Below are positions 28,545 through 37,235 of a stretch of DNA of 64,000 nt, piece by piece; the first letter of the stretch is position 1, and each line of letters starts with the position of its first letter. Position numbers and translations under genes: made by a program. Location: NCBI RefSeq assembly GCF_011492965.1, contig NZ_CP045121.1, forward strand, positions 1,488,001 to 1,552,000, read 5' to 3'. Source of the DNA: Rubrobacter marinus. GTDB taxonomy: Bacteria > Actinomycetota > Rubrobacteria > Rubrobacterales > Rubrobacteraceae. A model generated the notes under the pieces. It was not told the origin of the DNA and made no database searches. It saw nothing but the letters and a program-made list of their open reading frames with translations.

Positions 28545-28678
28545 GCCGGACCGTACCGCGAAACGCGGTCCCACGCGGCGTCGGATCGAACTGAGGGTCC
28601 TTGCCGCATTCTCGAACGTTCTACCGCTCCCAAGCAGTCGGCTAGGCTGTGTGAAAGAGGATCCACCGCTCACGCCGG

Positions 28679-28740
28679 CAAGAGGACCGGCGGAAGCCCG
28701 CCGGTCCTCTTGCGGACCCGAGGCCAACGGCCTCGGGTCC
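28679..28740. terminator. Two tandem hairpins between convergent units
   Basis: The first is a perfect 15-bp stem (arms 28679-28693 and 28698-28712, loop AAGC). The second is a perfect 12-bp stem (28714-28725 and 28729-28740, loop AAC). They lie between the plus-strand antiporter remnant and the minus-strand gene ending at 28742, so they can serve as a bidirectional terminator. Confidence 0.75.
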
Positions 28741-28741
28741 C

Positions 28742-29047
28742 TCAGTGCGAGGGGGAGATCCTACCCCCTCGGCGTCCGCTGAGCTGCGGGGCGAACTCGA
28801 GGGTGCCGATCAGCAGGAAGAGCACCCCGAGCCCCCGGCAGTGGCGCCTCGCCCAACCGGCGTAGTAGTAGGCCGCTACCCCGAGGGCGCCGACGACGAG
28901 GTGGATCGCGTTGTGCAACGCGTCGACGCCCATGAACCCGAACAGCAACCCTTCGTCCGTCGTGATGCCGGGGACGAACCCCAGGAGCCCGAGCAGCACG
29001 AACGCGATGCCCACCACCAGCGAGAAGGTCCGCGCCGTCTCGCTCAT
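28742..29047 (-). CDS. DUF4383 family membrane protein
   Basis: A 101-residue integral membrane protein with helices at about residues 9-27, 43-62 and 69-84. The sequence SLVVGIAFVLLGLLGFVPGI followed by GVDALHNAIHLVVGALGVAA is typical of the DUF4383 family (LHN-x-IHL motif). Function unknown; such proteins are frequent in Actinobacteria. ATG 29047 is preceded by GGAGACGGAGATG. Its 3' end abuts the tandem hairpins, and the next upstream gene on this strand is the membrane protein at 29126-29494. Confidence 0.85.
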   Translation of the reverse strand: MSETARTFSLVVGIAFVLLGLLGFVPGITTDEGLLFGFMGVDALHNAIHLVVGALGVAAYYYAGWARRHCRGLGVLFLLIGTLEFAPQLSGRRGGRISPSH

Positions 29048-29125
29048 CTCCGTCTCCTTCCCCGAGAGCTACCCAGTTCCCCGTGCGTGCTCTCCGCCGT
29101 CAACGGTGAACCCAAGCGCAACGCC

Positions 29126-29494
29126 TCAGGGGCTGGCGAGCGGGTCGGTCGGCCCCACGAGGCCGGGCAGCTCGCCCATACCCGCCACCAGCACGATCAG
29201 GAGCATGACCGTCGAAACGACGACCGTGAACGCCCCCGGTCCCCTGGCGCCCAGGGCGTACCCGGTGATCCCTAGTGCGATTCCGACCGCCTCGGGCGAG
29301 ACGTCCACGCTGATGATCCCCAGGGCTGCGGCGAAGAGTCCGGCCATGCTGGCCACCCACCCGAAGAACACCCCGAGCGCCCCGACACCCCCGGAGGCCC
29401 GCCCCAGTGACCCTTCGGTTACCGCTCCTGCCTGCGGCGCGGCGACCGGAGGCGCAACCCCCACGATCGGCCCGGCCGGCTTCGTCGTCTCCAA
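29126..29494 (-). CDS. Small membrane protein of unknown function
   Basis: A 122-residue protein with a Pro/Ala-rich N-terminal segment and three to four hydrophobic stretches: GVGALGVFFGWVASMAGLFA, AVGIALGITGYALG and AFTVVVSTVMLLIVLVAGM. TTG 29494 is preferred because AGGGAGGTACGG lies immediately upstream; longer in-frame extensions are Arg-rich. It is followed after 78 bases by the DUF4383 gene on the same strand, so the two may be co-transcribed. Confidence 0.6.
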   Translation of the reverse strand: METTKPAGPIVGVAPPVAAPQAGAVTEGSLGRASGGVGALGVFFGWVASMAGLFAAALGIISVDVSPEAVGIALGITGYALGARGPGAFTVVVSTVMLLIVLVAGMGELPGLVGPTDPLASP

Positions 29495-29786
29495 CCGTAC
29501 CTCCCTTCCCAGGAAGAACTTGCGGACGCAATTTATCCGTCGGGCGCACTCCTTCCATCGCGAACATTTGCCAAATAAGTAGCAAGATTGTGCCAATTCG
29601 GTTGTTCTTCGGCCGGCGAGCGGCGTTTTGCGTCGAGGGGGAGGGCGGGTGTTGGACGGCGGCCATCTATTACCTTGAACCTCAGAGGGATGCGTCGCCC
29701 CTTCGGCTTCGAGCTTCACCGTGCCGTCGAGATGACCGACGGACGTTCGACGCATACGGGCAAAATAGCCAAAATAGCGTCCCTCT

Positions 29787-29803
29787 ATAGCCAAGTTTGG
29801 TCA
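29787..29803 (-). promoter_or_regulatory. TGACCAAA-type motif in a divergent gap
   Basis: On the minus strand the sequence reads TGACCAAACTTGGCTAT, matching 13 of 17 positions of the 9138 site. It lies in the 574-base gap (29495-30068) between the membrane protein (minus) and the Usp gene (plus). The gap is unusually A/T-rich at 29,525-29,600 and 29,755-29,800 and holds no supportable gene. Confidence 0.4.
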
Positions 29804-30068
29804 GGGCGTTCGGCCTGCGTCGTGCCAAGATCTTGTTACGGCAGGCGGGCGCCCCTTCTCCCCCCTCCCTTCACCTACCACCGTTAGCGCCCGCCTCCGC
29901 CACCGATCGCAGGCGTAGGGCATGGAGGAGCCAGGCATGGAAACTTCGCCGAAGTTGGGTCACGAGTAGCGGTGCACCATCGGAAGGAGGAGCGGCGCAG
30001 CATTGGGCGGTCTCCGCTTCGGGCAGAGGCCGGACGGGCGATGTAGGTCGACGAGGAGCAGCGTAGGG

Positions 30069-30955
30069 ATGGAGTTTCCACGGAAGATTTTGCTCGCTAT
30101 GGACGATCCGGGGGAAGCAGGCCCGCCGGCCGCGTTGCGGTGGACCTCGCCGAGGGGGGAGGGGCCGCGCTCTACTTGCTGCACGTGGCGCGCGCGATCC
30201 CTCCGCACGTCTACGCCGAGGTGAGGCCCGACCTCTACCAGGACCTCTACGAGCAAGAGGTGGAGGAGCTGCTCTTCGAGATGGCCGGGTGCGTGGAAGA
30301 GGCGGGCGGCAGGGTGGCGGGGGCGTACTTGAGGGTCGGGCCCACGGTCGAAGAGATCCTGGGTTTCGGCGAGGAGGTGGGCGCCGGTATGTTGGTCCTC
30401 GGCAGCCGGAACCTCGGTCCGTTCGGGCGCCTCCTCCTGGGCAGCGTCTCCGAGGGGGTGATCCGCTCCTCCAGGATACCGGTCCTCGTGGCACGGGGCG
30501 TCGGGCAGCGATGGCCCCCGGAGCAAGTGGTGGTCTGGGACGGCGGTTCGGACGGCGCGAAGACGGCGAGGGCCCTGGCCTCGCGCCTGGGCGACCTCTT
30601 CGGGACGACGAGCCTCGTTCTGCCCGCCCGTCCCGAGCCCGCCGTACGCTCTGCCGCGAAGACGGAGGTGCGTGGGAGCCCTCCCACGGAGACCCGACTC
30701 GTCGCGGGAGATCCGGTAGAGGCCATATTGGACGCCGTCCGCGAACGCGAACGCTCGCTCGTGATCGTCGGCGACCCCGGCCCGGGGACCACCCGGCGCG
30801 CGAGGACGGGCGACGTCCCGATCTCGGTGCTGAGGGCCTACGGGGGACCGCTGCTGATATGCCCTACCAGGCCCGGGGTCGAAGGAGAGAAGGGCGAGGT
30901 CGCGCCGATGATCCGGCGAAACGAGCGCGTTCCCACCAACGGGACCGGACGCTGA
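30069..30955 (+). CDS. Universal stress protein, tandem two-domain, one frameshift
   Basis: A second UspA-type protein of about 295 residues. It opens EFPRKILLAMDDPG, then the frame slips in the five-G run 30110-30114. With one added G it continues to VAVDLAEGGGAALYLLHVAR. Domain 1 keeps the ATP loop LGSRNLGPFGRLLLGSVSEG. Domain 2 (from about residue 150) is divergent and its loop (VIVGDPGPGTTRRARTGDVP) departs from the consensus, so it may not bind ATP. ATG 30069 follows AGGAGCAGCGTAGGG. Compare the intact copy at 7541-8521. It lies alone downstream of a regulatory-looking gap. Confidence 0.82.
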
Positions 30956-31197
30956 GGCTCCGCCGGGCCAACCGCCCCCGGTACGTCGTACCCCATCGGT
31001 GATGAGGCGGGGCGTACCGGGGAGCCGGCGTTCCCGACCGGCCGGGCCGCGGTCGTGCCCCGCTCTCCGGTTGCACTACCGCGGAAGCGTCGCCGGAGGC
31101 GCGGGTTACCCGCGGGAGGGCGCCCTTCGGCAAAGTCGCCGCCGGTTCCCGGTATGCCCCCCGGCCACGCGGCGGGAGCGCGATGGGAGACGGTCGC

Positions 31198-31575
31198 TCA
31201 GGACGGGTCTTCGAAGATGAGCCAGGAGCCCTTGACGCCCGTACCGTTCGTGCGGCTGTTCCGGCCGGGGATGACGTTCATGAGCCGGGAACTTTCGTGG
31301 GCGAAGGTCTCGAGGGCCTCGGCGGCCTCCCCGGAGTGCACCACGAAGACGACGCGGTGTCGCCTCACCACGTCCTCCACGGAGGTTTGTCTGGCCTCCT
31401 CCTCCCCGATGGCCTCCGCGAGAAGCTTCTCCCGCTTCGCCGCCTCCTCCCAAAGCTTGGCTCGGTGCTCGGCGAGCTCGGCCTCGCGGACGCCCTCCCG
31501 CCTGCGCCACTCGTCTATGTGGTCCTCGATACGGTGCAGGATCCTCTCGGGGAGGAACCTCCGTTGGGTGTTCAC
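31198..31575 (-). CDS. Hypothetical charged protein
   Basis: A 125-residue soluble protein. The N-terminal two thirds is helical and highly charged (RILHRIEDHIDEWRRREGVR, AKLWEEAAKREKLLAEAIGE); the C-terminal third has beta-like VVRRHRVVFVVHSGEAAEAL and SSRLMNVIPGRNSRTNGTGV. GTG 31575 is chosen because GAGAGGAGAGA ends six bases before it; TTG 31578 is possible. No family recognised. The cupin gene lies 127 bases upstream on the same strand. Confidence 0.6.
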   Translation of the reverse strand: MNTQRRFLPERILHRIEDHIDEWRRREGVREAELAEHRAKLWEEAAKREKLLAEAIGEEEARQTSVEDVVRRHRVVFVVHSGEAAEALETFAHESSRLMNVIPGRNSRTNGTGVKGSWLIFEDPS

Positions 31576-31702
31576 CAATCTCTCCTCTCCGGGCGCCTGA
31601 AGGGGCCCCTTTGCCTTGACGGTACGCCGCTCATCGCCTACGGGGCTGCCTCCATCCCCTTCCACGGGACTCCTGCGTGGAACGGATTGCCGAGGGCGAA
31701 GC

Positions 31703-32158
31703 TCACGCGGGGAACAAGGGCCCCTTGATCTTGTCGAACGACACCTTGCCCTTTTGCTCCCTCTCCCGAGTCCCGCTCGTGGCGGCCGTCTTTTCCCTGG
31801 CGTAACGCTCGGCCCCCGAGAAGTCGAGCATCGTGCACGGCTCGTCGCCCACGGTCCACGCGTCGTGGCCCGGGGGGATCGTCATCGCGTCCCCGGGGCC
31901 GAGCTCCCCTTCGGAGCCGTCGTCCATCCTGACGTGCAGGCGCCCGGAGAGCACGTAACCCACGTGCGCGACCTGACAGCTGTCGGTCCCCGCAACGGGC
32001 TTGACGTGCTCGGACCACCGCCACCCCGGCTCGAAGACGGCCCTGCCCGCGACGACATCACCGCCGAGGTTGACGACGTCCATCCTGCCCTTCTCGAACG
32101 AGCGGACCTCGTCGGGCGAATCCAGGCTCTTGCCCTGCATACGCGCTGGCGCTTGCAT
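31703..32158 (-). CDS. Cupin-domain protein
   Basis: A 151-residue single-domain cupin. The beta-barrel motifs are visible as GRAVFEPGWRWSEHVKPVAG (first motif) and GDAMTIPPGHDAWTVGDEP (second), separated by AHVGYVLSGRLHVRMDDGSE. Metal ligands of the first motif appear reduced to one His, so catalysis is uncertain and a binding or regulatory role is possible. ATG 32158 is preceded by GGGAGAGGAGGCAGGGC. The C-terminus is Lys-rich. No operon partner is obvious. Confidence 0.85.
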   Translation of the reverse strand: MQAPARMQGKSLDSPDEVRSFEKGRMDVVNLGGDVVAGRAVFEPGWRWSEHVKPVAGTDSCQVAHVGYVLSGRLHVRMDDGSEGELGPGDAMTIPPGHDAWTVGDEPCTMLDFSGAERYAREKTAATSGTREREQKGKVSFDKIKGPLFPA

Positions 32159-32256
32159 GCCCTGCCTCCTCTCCCGAGCGACCCCCTACGGGCCGCTCAT
32201 GACCATTTCTCGGGCGGGGCAACGACCTCGTGCGGGTCCTCGCCCCACCAGTCGTT

Positions 32257-32511
32257 TCAGTGCTGGGGCGTCGTCCGCCGCGGCCCTGACGGAGGGGCCT
32301 CGAGGTTCTTGCGCCCCTCGAAGTAGCCGCCGACGATCGGCCCGGCCAGGCAGAAGTTGAAGGCCCCGGCCGCGATCGGCGCCAGGCCGATCAGCCCGAC
32401 GACGATCCCCGTCGTCCCGCCGATCCAGATCCCGGACGCGATGATCGCCAGCCCCAGCACCACCCTGATGATGCGGCCCATCGGCCGCGACATGAACCTC
32501 GCGAACGCCAT
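32257..32511 (-). CDS. DUF2892 (YgaP-type) inner membrane protein
   Basis: An 84-residue membrane protein: RFMSRPMGRIIRVVLGLAII, SGIWIGGTTGIVVGLIGLAP and AAGAFNFCLAGPIVGGYFEG. This is the DUF2892 two-helix pattern (R-xx-R-xx-G, then PxxxGxxxxCPxY/F), which often accompanies rhodaneses in sulfur metabolism. A rhodanese-linked relative lies at 53284-53882. AAGGAGGCGAGAGAC precedes ATG 32511. Upstream on this strand, ATTGAGCAAT at 32608-32617 forms part of an A/T-rich patch. Confidence 0.85.
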   Translation of the reverse strand: MAFARFMSRPMGRIIRVVLGLAIIASGIWIGGTTGIVVGLIGLAPIAAGAFNFCLAGPIVGGYFEGRKNLEAPPSGPRRTTPQH

Positions 32512-32696
32512 GTCTCTCGCCTCCTTCGCTCGCCCTTGATTGCGCCCTCAATGTAATTAGCGAGGTCAGGAACGGCATGAGCGGGATCGATCATCTCCGT
32601 GGTCAGGATTGCTCAATCTCGCGGCCGTGGAGCGAAGTGGTTTGGTGGCGACACGAAAGGAGCCCCGTCCCGATCCAGGGAGAGGCATCCCGGAGC

Positions 32697-33026
32697 CTAC
32701 CGTTCCCGGCGGGCGCTTATGTTCAGCAGCTCTTCCGCCTCCGCACCGCCGACCAGTACCTCGCCCATGACCCGGCGGTGCTCGGCGTCGATCGGCAGCT
32801 TCGAGTCCGCGTAGGCGCGTCGTGCCTTCTCCGGGTCGTCGACCTCCATGACGTACACGAGAACCGGCCCGTCGGAGCCCTCGAGCAAGAACGCCCTCTC
32901 GTGCCGGGTGCCCTCGTTGCGGAAGGTCTCCAGAACCTCGCCTTCGCGGTCTTCGATCTCCTTCATCCAGCTTCTCAGGTCGTCTACCTTGGCCTCGCGA
33001 ACACGAAAGAACCCCATTTCGAGCAC
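32697..33026 (-). CDS. DUF6176 family protein
   Basis: A 109-residue soluble protein: FFRVREAKVDDLRSWMKEIE, EVLETFRNEGTRHERAFLLE, GPVLVYVMEVDDPEKARRAY and PIDAEHRRVMGEVL. The layout, a ferredoxin-like fold with the central ETFRNEG-x-RHE motif, agrees with DUF6176 as I remember it. Function unknown. The start ATG 33026 could be replaced by the internal ATG at residue 4. It is transcribed toward the DUF2892 gene, but a 185-base gap separates them. Confidence 0.8.
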   Translation of the reverse strand: MLEMGFFRVREAKVDDLRSWMKEIEDREGEVLETFRNEGTRHERAFLLEGSDGPVLVYVMEVDDPEKARRAYADSKLPIDAEHRRVMGEVLVGGAEAEELLNISARRER

Positions 33027-33191
33027 GTCGTGAACCCTCCTATCCTGCAGAATGCCTACTCTTTGACAGAAGCGTACGCAAGGCGCGCCACGAGCCGCGT
33101 CGAGCCCGACTCGCGACGCTCGAGGTCCCTCTTCGCCCTACGTCGCCCGGTGCCCGAGGAGCCTCGCCTTACGGGCTCTCGCCCCTCGTCG

Positions 33192-33743
33192 CTAGTAGCC
33201 GGGATCGTAGCCGAGCAGCGGGTCCGGGTTGCGGGCCGCCCCGTAGGCCGCCACGGGCGTAGCCAGCGTCAGCCAGGCGAGCAGCGTACCGAGCGAGAGG
33301 GCGACGTCCCTGCGTCCGCTCTTGAGACTCAAGGCTACGCTGGCTACCGTCAGGAGCCAGTACGCACCGGTCCAGACCAGCGCCAGGATCGGGCTCTTCT
33401 TGCGGAAGTAGACGTAGGAGAAGGTCGAGTACAGCGGCCAGCTCGCGCCCTGCAACAGGAGGAGGGGCCGTCTGCCCCGGGTGCTCTCGGGCGAGTTGAG
33501 GAGCCTCAGGTTGCCCCACAACACGCTCGCGTTGTTGACCGTCCACGCGGGCCCGAAGGCCCAGGAGGGCGGCGCGAACTGCGCCTGCTCCTAGCTTTCG
33601 TAGAGCTCCCTGGCGTCCTCGGGGCTGAAGGCCGCCCATGAGGGGAGGTTGGCCAGGAGCCCGAAGCCGACCGCGTACCACCACCGGTAGCGCTCGGGCC
33701 GGAACGCTGCTCTGGCGAGTTTCTTGAGGCGTGCCTCTTCCAT
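33192..33743 (-). pseudogene. TspO/MBR-like tryptophan-rich membrane protein with an in-frame stop
   Basis: From ATG 33743 the frame reads MEEARLKKLARAAFRPERYR, WWYAVGFGLLANLPSWAAF and SPEDARELYES, then meets TAG (plus-strand CTA at 33591-33593). It continues in the same frame with EQAQFAPPSWAFGPAWTVNN, ASVLWGNLRLLNSPE and further helices to 33192. The FAPP-W-FGP-WT segment and five hydrophobic stretches mark TspO/MBR proteins, which bind tetrapyrroles or similar ligands. One base change (for example TTG or CAG to TAG) explains the break. It is a substitution, not a homopolymer slip, so it may be genuine inactivation. A downstream restart lacking helix 1 is unlikely to work. Confidence 0.75.
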
Positions 33744-33745
33744 GC

Positions 33746-34099
33746 TCAACCTTCCTTTGGTTCGCGGAGCCTGCCCGTACCCCATTCGCGCGGTCCTCCG
33801 TCGACGAGACGCTCGACGTAGATCGGGGCCCGTGCCGCAGAAGCTCCCTCGCGCCAGCGTCCGCGCAGCCGCACCAGGTTCGCGCGCACCAGGGCGCGGA
33901 AGGCGCTCGCCGCGTCCTCCTCCGCGATCCCCGCCCGTAGGCACAGGCCCCGCAGGTCCTCCGGCTCGAGCTTCAGGACTGCCTCCCCGGCATCGTGGGC
34001 CTCTTCCAGTTTCTCCCTCAGCAGCGAGAGCAACCGCCGGGTCCCTTCCTCCCGCCGGTCGCCGAACCGTACGGTCCCCGTCGCGCCGTTCTTCATCAC
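33746..34099 (-). CDS. Hypothetical protein, possible winged-helix fold
   Basis: A 117-residue soluble protein: EEGTRRLLSLLREKLEEAHD, AGEAVLKLEPEDLRGLCLRA, GIAEEDAASAFRALVRANLV and RLRGRWREG...PIYVERLV. The helix-helix-strand order suggests a small DNA- or protein-binding domain, but no family is recognised. CAAGGAGGAGGTCGTG precedes the tandem ATG codons at 34099/34096. It ends two bases before the TspO-like start, so the pair formed one operon. Confidence 0.6.
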   Translation of the reverse strand: MMKNGATGTVRFGDRREEGTRRLLSLLREKLEEAHDAGEAVLKLEPEDLRGLCLRAGIAEEDAASAFRALVRANLVRLRGRWREGASAARAPIYVERLVDGGPREWGTGRLREPKEG

Positions 34100-34187
34100 G
34101 ACCTCCTCCTTGCTGGCTTCTCCGGTGTCTCCCTAGTGTCCGTCGTCTCTCTCCGGTGTAGCTGCCTCCCGGTAGAGGCAGGCCCCG

Positions 34188-35786
34188 TCACGTGGCGATC
34201 GCGAGGCCGGCTTCGGGGCGAGGCTCGTCGTGCGGCGCCCCGAAACGGTCCTTCAGCGCCGATACCTGTACCTCGAGCTCGCCGCAGGCCTCCAGAACCA
34301 GATCCAGGCCCTCCTCGCGCGTGAGGTGGGAATAGGGATACGCGCTCCGTAGCCGCGACTCCGTCGTTGCGTATCCCCCGTCCGGGGTCTTCAGCCAACC
34401 AACGGACCGCATCTCCGCCCCCTCCAGAGGCCGGGCGAACGCGCCCAGGGAGTCGAGGTAGGCGGCGACCTCGGGAGAGGGGGCCCCGACTTCCACGGCC
34501 GCGCGCAGCAGGCGCCCGCTCAGGAGGTCGAAGGACGGCACGAGCAACTCGCCGTCCTGGACCTCAAGGGTTCGCGTCTCGGCGGTGGGCTTTACCCGCA
34601 GGCGATCTCGCCGGAGCCTCTCCGCGGCCCCGTAGACCGTCGCGCACGCCGCGAGGACCACCTCCGGGAGGTTCGAGTCCATGGTCCTGATCTCGACGGT
34701 CCCGTGGCGGCTGAGGCGCACCGGGTTCCACGAGAACCTGTCGGAGACGCCGCAAGTTCGTGCGAACAAACGGCGCTCCACGCCCGCCCCGCCCATCGCC
34801 CCGAACCAGGCCCGGGCTCGTCTCCTCTCGCGCTCGACGAGGTCCTCCACGTCCTCCGCGTAGGGCGCGAGGCCGCCGACTTCTTGCAGCGTGGCATAGA
34901 CCCCGTCGACCCCGAGACCGCCCCTGTATCGTGCCGTGCGGGCGGCGAGACCGTCGGCGCGCCCCTCGTAGAAGGGGCAGGACCGGGTCAGGGCCACGAG
35001 CGCCGGGTCGAAGGCCGTGGCGAGGTTGTAGAGGTCGAGCATCTCCCGGCGCGCTTCTTCGCGGGCGTCCCTGGCCACCTTGACGTCCGGCCACGCCGTC
35101 CCCGGCGGCAGCTCGAGGTGCAGGTGGGTCCCGGCGCACCTGCCCGCGTGCAGAAACCTCCCGCGCCCTATGACGCGGGACTTGAGCCAGTAGCGGGGGG
35201 CGTTGCGCATGACGGTTCCGGCGGGCAAGGGGTAGGTGCCCAGAGGATAGAGCCTGAGGCCGAGGCTTTCGCACGCTCTCAACGCCAGGCTCAAGTTGCT
35301 CAGGTAGACGTCGGCCAGAGCTTCGAACGTGGGGCTCGGGGGCGTGAGGATCTCGACCATGCCCATCGCGCACTCCCCTTTGAAGCAGGACGGGTCGAGC
35401 CCTGTTTCCCGGGCCTCCTCGCGGCAGAGCCCGAGGAAGCGATCCGCCTCCTGACGGAGCTCCCCCTTCTCGTCCACCAGAAAGAACTCCTGCTCCAGGC
35501 CGATCCTGCGCGTCGGGACCCATAAGCCGATGTCCTCGAGAGCATCGGCGCGCGTTGTGTCCGTGATGGTCTCGGACTGGGGAGGGGCGTTCCCAACGCC
35601 GTAGGGTGGGACGACGGTTGGGTTCGCCGACGAAACCCCCTTGGCCTCCGCACCTCGCGCCACCGGGACTGAGGAGTCGCTCCTGGAGAAGGGCGTCTCG
35701 ACCGGCTTATCGGCGGCTACGGGCACCTCTGCCGAATAAGGGAGCTTGCCTTGCGCTTCGAGGCGCGTGGTGCCGTCGGTGATCAC
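34188..35786 (-). CDS. Glutamate-cysteine ligase family 2 (GCS2) carboxylate-amine ligase
   Basis: A protein of up to 532 residues. The catalytic domain starts at about residue 92 with RRIGLEQEFFLVDEKGELR, the GCS2 signature (G-x-E-x-E for Mg-ATP binding). It continues with FKGECAMGMVEILTPPSPTF, GRCAGTHLHLELPPGTAWPD and FSWNPVRLSRHGTVEIRTMD. Family members join Cys or another amine to the gamma-carboxyl of Glu; the exact substrate cannot be read. The first 90 residues from GTG 35786 are low-complexity, but no start codon lies between them and the domain, so the extension is either real or the start is non-canonical. It stands alone on the minus strand. Confidence 0.82.
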   Translation of the reverse strand: MITDGTTRLEAQGKLPYSAEVPVAADKPVETPFSRSDSSVPVARGAEAKGVSSANPTVVPPYGVGNAPPQSETITDTTRADALEDIGLWVPTRRIGLEQEFFLVDEKGELRQEADRFLGLCREEARETGLDPSCFKGECAMGMVEILTPPSPTFEALADVYLSNLSLALRACESLGLRLYPLGTYPLPAGTVMRNAPRYWLKSRVIGRGRFLHAGRCAGTHLHLELPPGTAWPDVKVARDAREEARREMLDLYNLATAFDPALVALTRSCPFYEGRADGLAARTARYRGGLGVDGVYATLQEVGGLAPYAEDVEDLVERERRRARAWFGAMGGAGVERRLFARTCGVSDRFSWNPVRLSRHGTVEIRTMDSNLPEVVLAACATVYGAAERLRRDRLRVKPTAETRTLEVQDGELLVPSFDLLSGRLLRAAVEVGAPSPEVAAYLDSLGAFARPLEGAEMRSVGWLKTPDGGYATTESRLRSAYPYSHLTREEGLDLVLEACGELEVQVSALKDRFGAPHDEPRPEAGLAIAT

Positions 35787-36178
35787 GCTGGGGAAGCCCC
35801 TTCGCGCGTTGCGATCCTGCCCGTCGGTTCCCGGGAGGTACGCCCCTCGCTAGCGGACGGCTCCTCGCGGTCGCTGGGAGTTTCGGGGGATCGGCCGGAG
35901 CCTCTAGTGCGGACGACCGGTCGTCTGGCCCCCGGCGCGCTTCTGGGCACGTGCTCCACGCGCGCGGGGGGCTCCGTAAAGCTGTGCGCCACGGCGGCCT
36001 TTATGAGCACACCTTCCTCGTGTTCCTCCACCGGTGCTCGTAGCCCCTGCTCCCGGGCACCGGCCTTTCCCACCACGCGGACCAGATTAGCGCTCGCCGT
36101 CCGTCCCGCATTGACCACAATTGACCGTATGAGTAACAAATCTTGATCGGGGGCCAAAGGACGTTGCCCGACGACTTC
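35787..36178. other. Intergenic between the ligase and cydB
   Basis: A minus-strand frame covers most of it but is Arg/Pro-rich with no family resemblance. An A/T-rich patch at about 36,100-36,145 (ACCACAATTGACCGTATG and CTTGATC) could hold a promoter for the ligase gene. No terminator hairpin was found after cydB. Confidence 0.4.
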
Positions 36179-37219
36179 CTAATAACCTTCGTCCTCGAGA
36201 CGCACCTTGCCGCGGAAGAGGCGGTAGATGACGACGAAGTAGACCGCGGCGAGCGCCATGCCAATGCTCCACCAGACGAGCCCGACCGCCTGGCTGTAGT
36301 CCGAGGAGGCCGCGTTGAAGATCGTGAGGCTGTTCCTCGGGTCCACGGCGGGGAGCACGTTCGGGTAGACGGCGAAGACGGTGCTGGTGAGCATCCCGAC
36401 GATGTAGGCGCCGGAGGAGAGGAAGGCCGCCCGGTCGCGCCCCCTGAACGCGAAGTAGACCGTGCCCGCGAGGCCGGCGGCGGCGACGAGCGGCAGGACG
36501 TAGCCGTAGGGGCGCTCGGAGAAGCTCTCGAGCATCCAGGGGCTCACCCAGAACGTGGCGGGGGTGGCGACGGCGGTGAGCAGGACGAGGGCGAGGGAGA
36601 AGGCGCGGGAGAAGCGGAGGGCGCGGGCGTTCAGCTCGTCCTCGGTCTTCAGGGCGATCCAGTTCGCCCCGTGCACGATCAGGGTCGTCAGGGCGAGGAC
36701 GCCTATGAGCACGGTGTAGGGGTCGATGATGCCGGGGTTTTCGGAGAATGGGTTAAAGTCCGTCCACAGCGGCTGGAAAAAGTCGCCGTCCTCGTTCAGC
36801 GGGACGCCGCGCACGACGTTGCCCAGGGCCACCCCGAAAAAGACCGCCAGGAGCGCGCTCCCCAGGAAGAAGCCCGCGTCCCAGAAAGAGGCCCAGAGGG
36901 GGTTCTCTATGTGCCCGCGCAGCTCTATGGAGAGGCCGCGGATTATGAGGAGCCAGAGCACGACGAAGAGGGGCAGGTAGAAGCCGCTGAAGCCCGAGGC
37001 GTACAAGAGCGGGAAGGCAAAGAAGAGGGTGCCGCCGGCGGCGATGATCCAGACCTCGTTCCCGTCCCACACCGGCCCGATCGAGCGCAGGACCAGGCGT
37101 CGCTCCCGCTCGCCTTTGGCGACGAAGGGGTGGATGGCCCCCGCCCCGAGGTCGAAGCCGTCCAGGAGGACGTACACGGTGATCATCAAGGCCACCGCTA
37201 TAAACCAGACCGTTTCCAC
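36179..37219 (-). CDS. cydB: Cytochrome bd ubiquinol oxidase subunit II
   Basis: A 346-residue membrane subunit of the bd-type quinol oxidase, with eight to nine helices. It opens ETVWFIAVALMITVYVLLDG and contains GFDLGAGAIHPFV, PVWDGNEVWIIAAGGTLFFA and RGLSIELRGHIENPLWASFW, all typical of CydB. It starts at GTG 37219, 16 bases after the cydA stop, and is last in cydD-cydC-cydA-cydB. With CydA it reduces O2 to water using quinol, without proton pumping. Confidence 0.97.
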   Translation of the reverse strand: METVWFIAVALMITVYVLLDGFDLGAGAIHPFVAKGERERRLVLRSIGPVWDGNEVWIIAAGGTLFFAFPLLYASGFSGFYLPLFVVLWLLIIRGLSIELRGHIENPLWASFWDAGFFLGSALLAVFFGVALGNVVRGVPLNEDGDFFQPLWTDFNPFSENPGIIDPYTVLIGVLALTTLIVHGANWIALKTEDELNARALRFSRAFSLALVLLTAVATPATFWVSPWMLESFSERPYGYVLPLVAAAGLAGTVYFAFRGRDRAAFLSSGAYIVGMLTSTVFAVYPNVLPAVDPRNSLTIFNAASSDYSQAVGLVWWSIGMALAAVYFVVIYRLFRGKVRLEDEGY

Positions 37220-37235
37220 GGGGAGGCTCCTTTCT

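Noticed and set aside
30979-30991. GGTACGTCGTACC palindrome after the second Usp gene
   Set aside because: It is short, GC-neutral and has no partner elsewhere; it could be chance.
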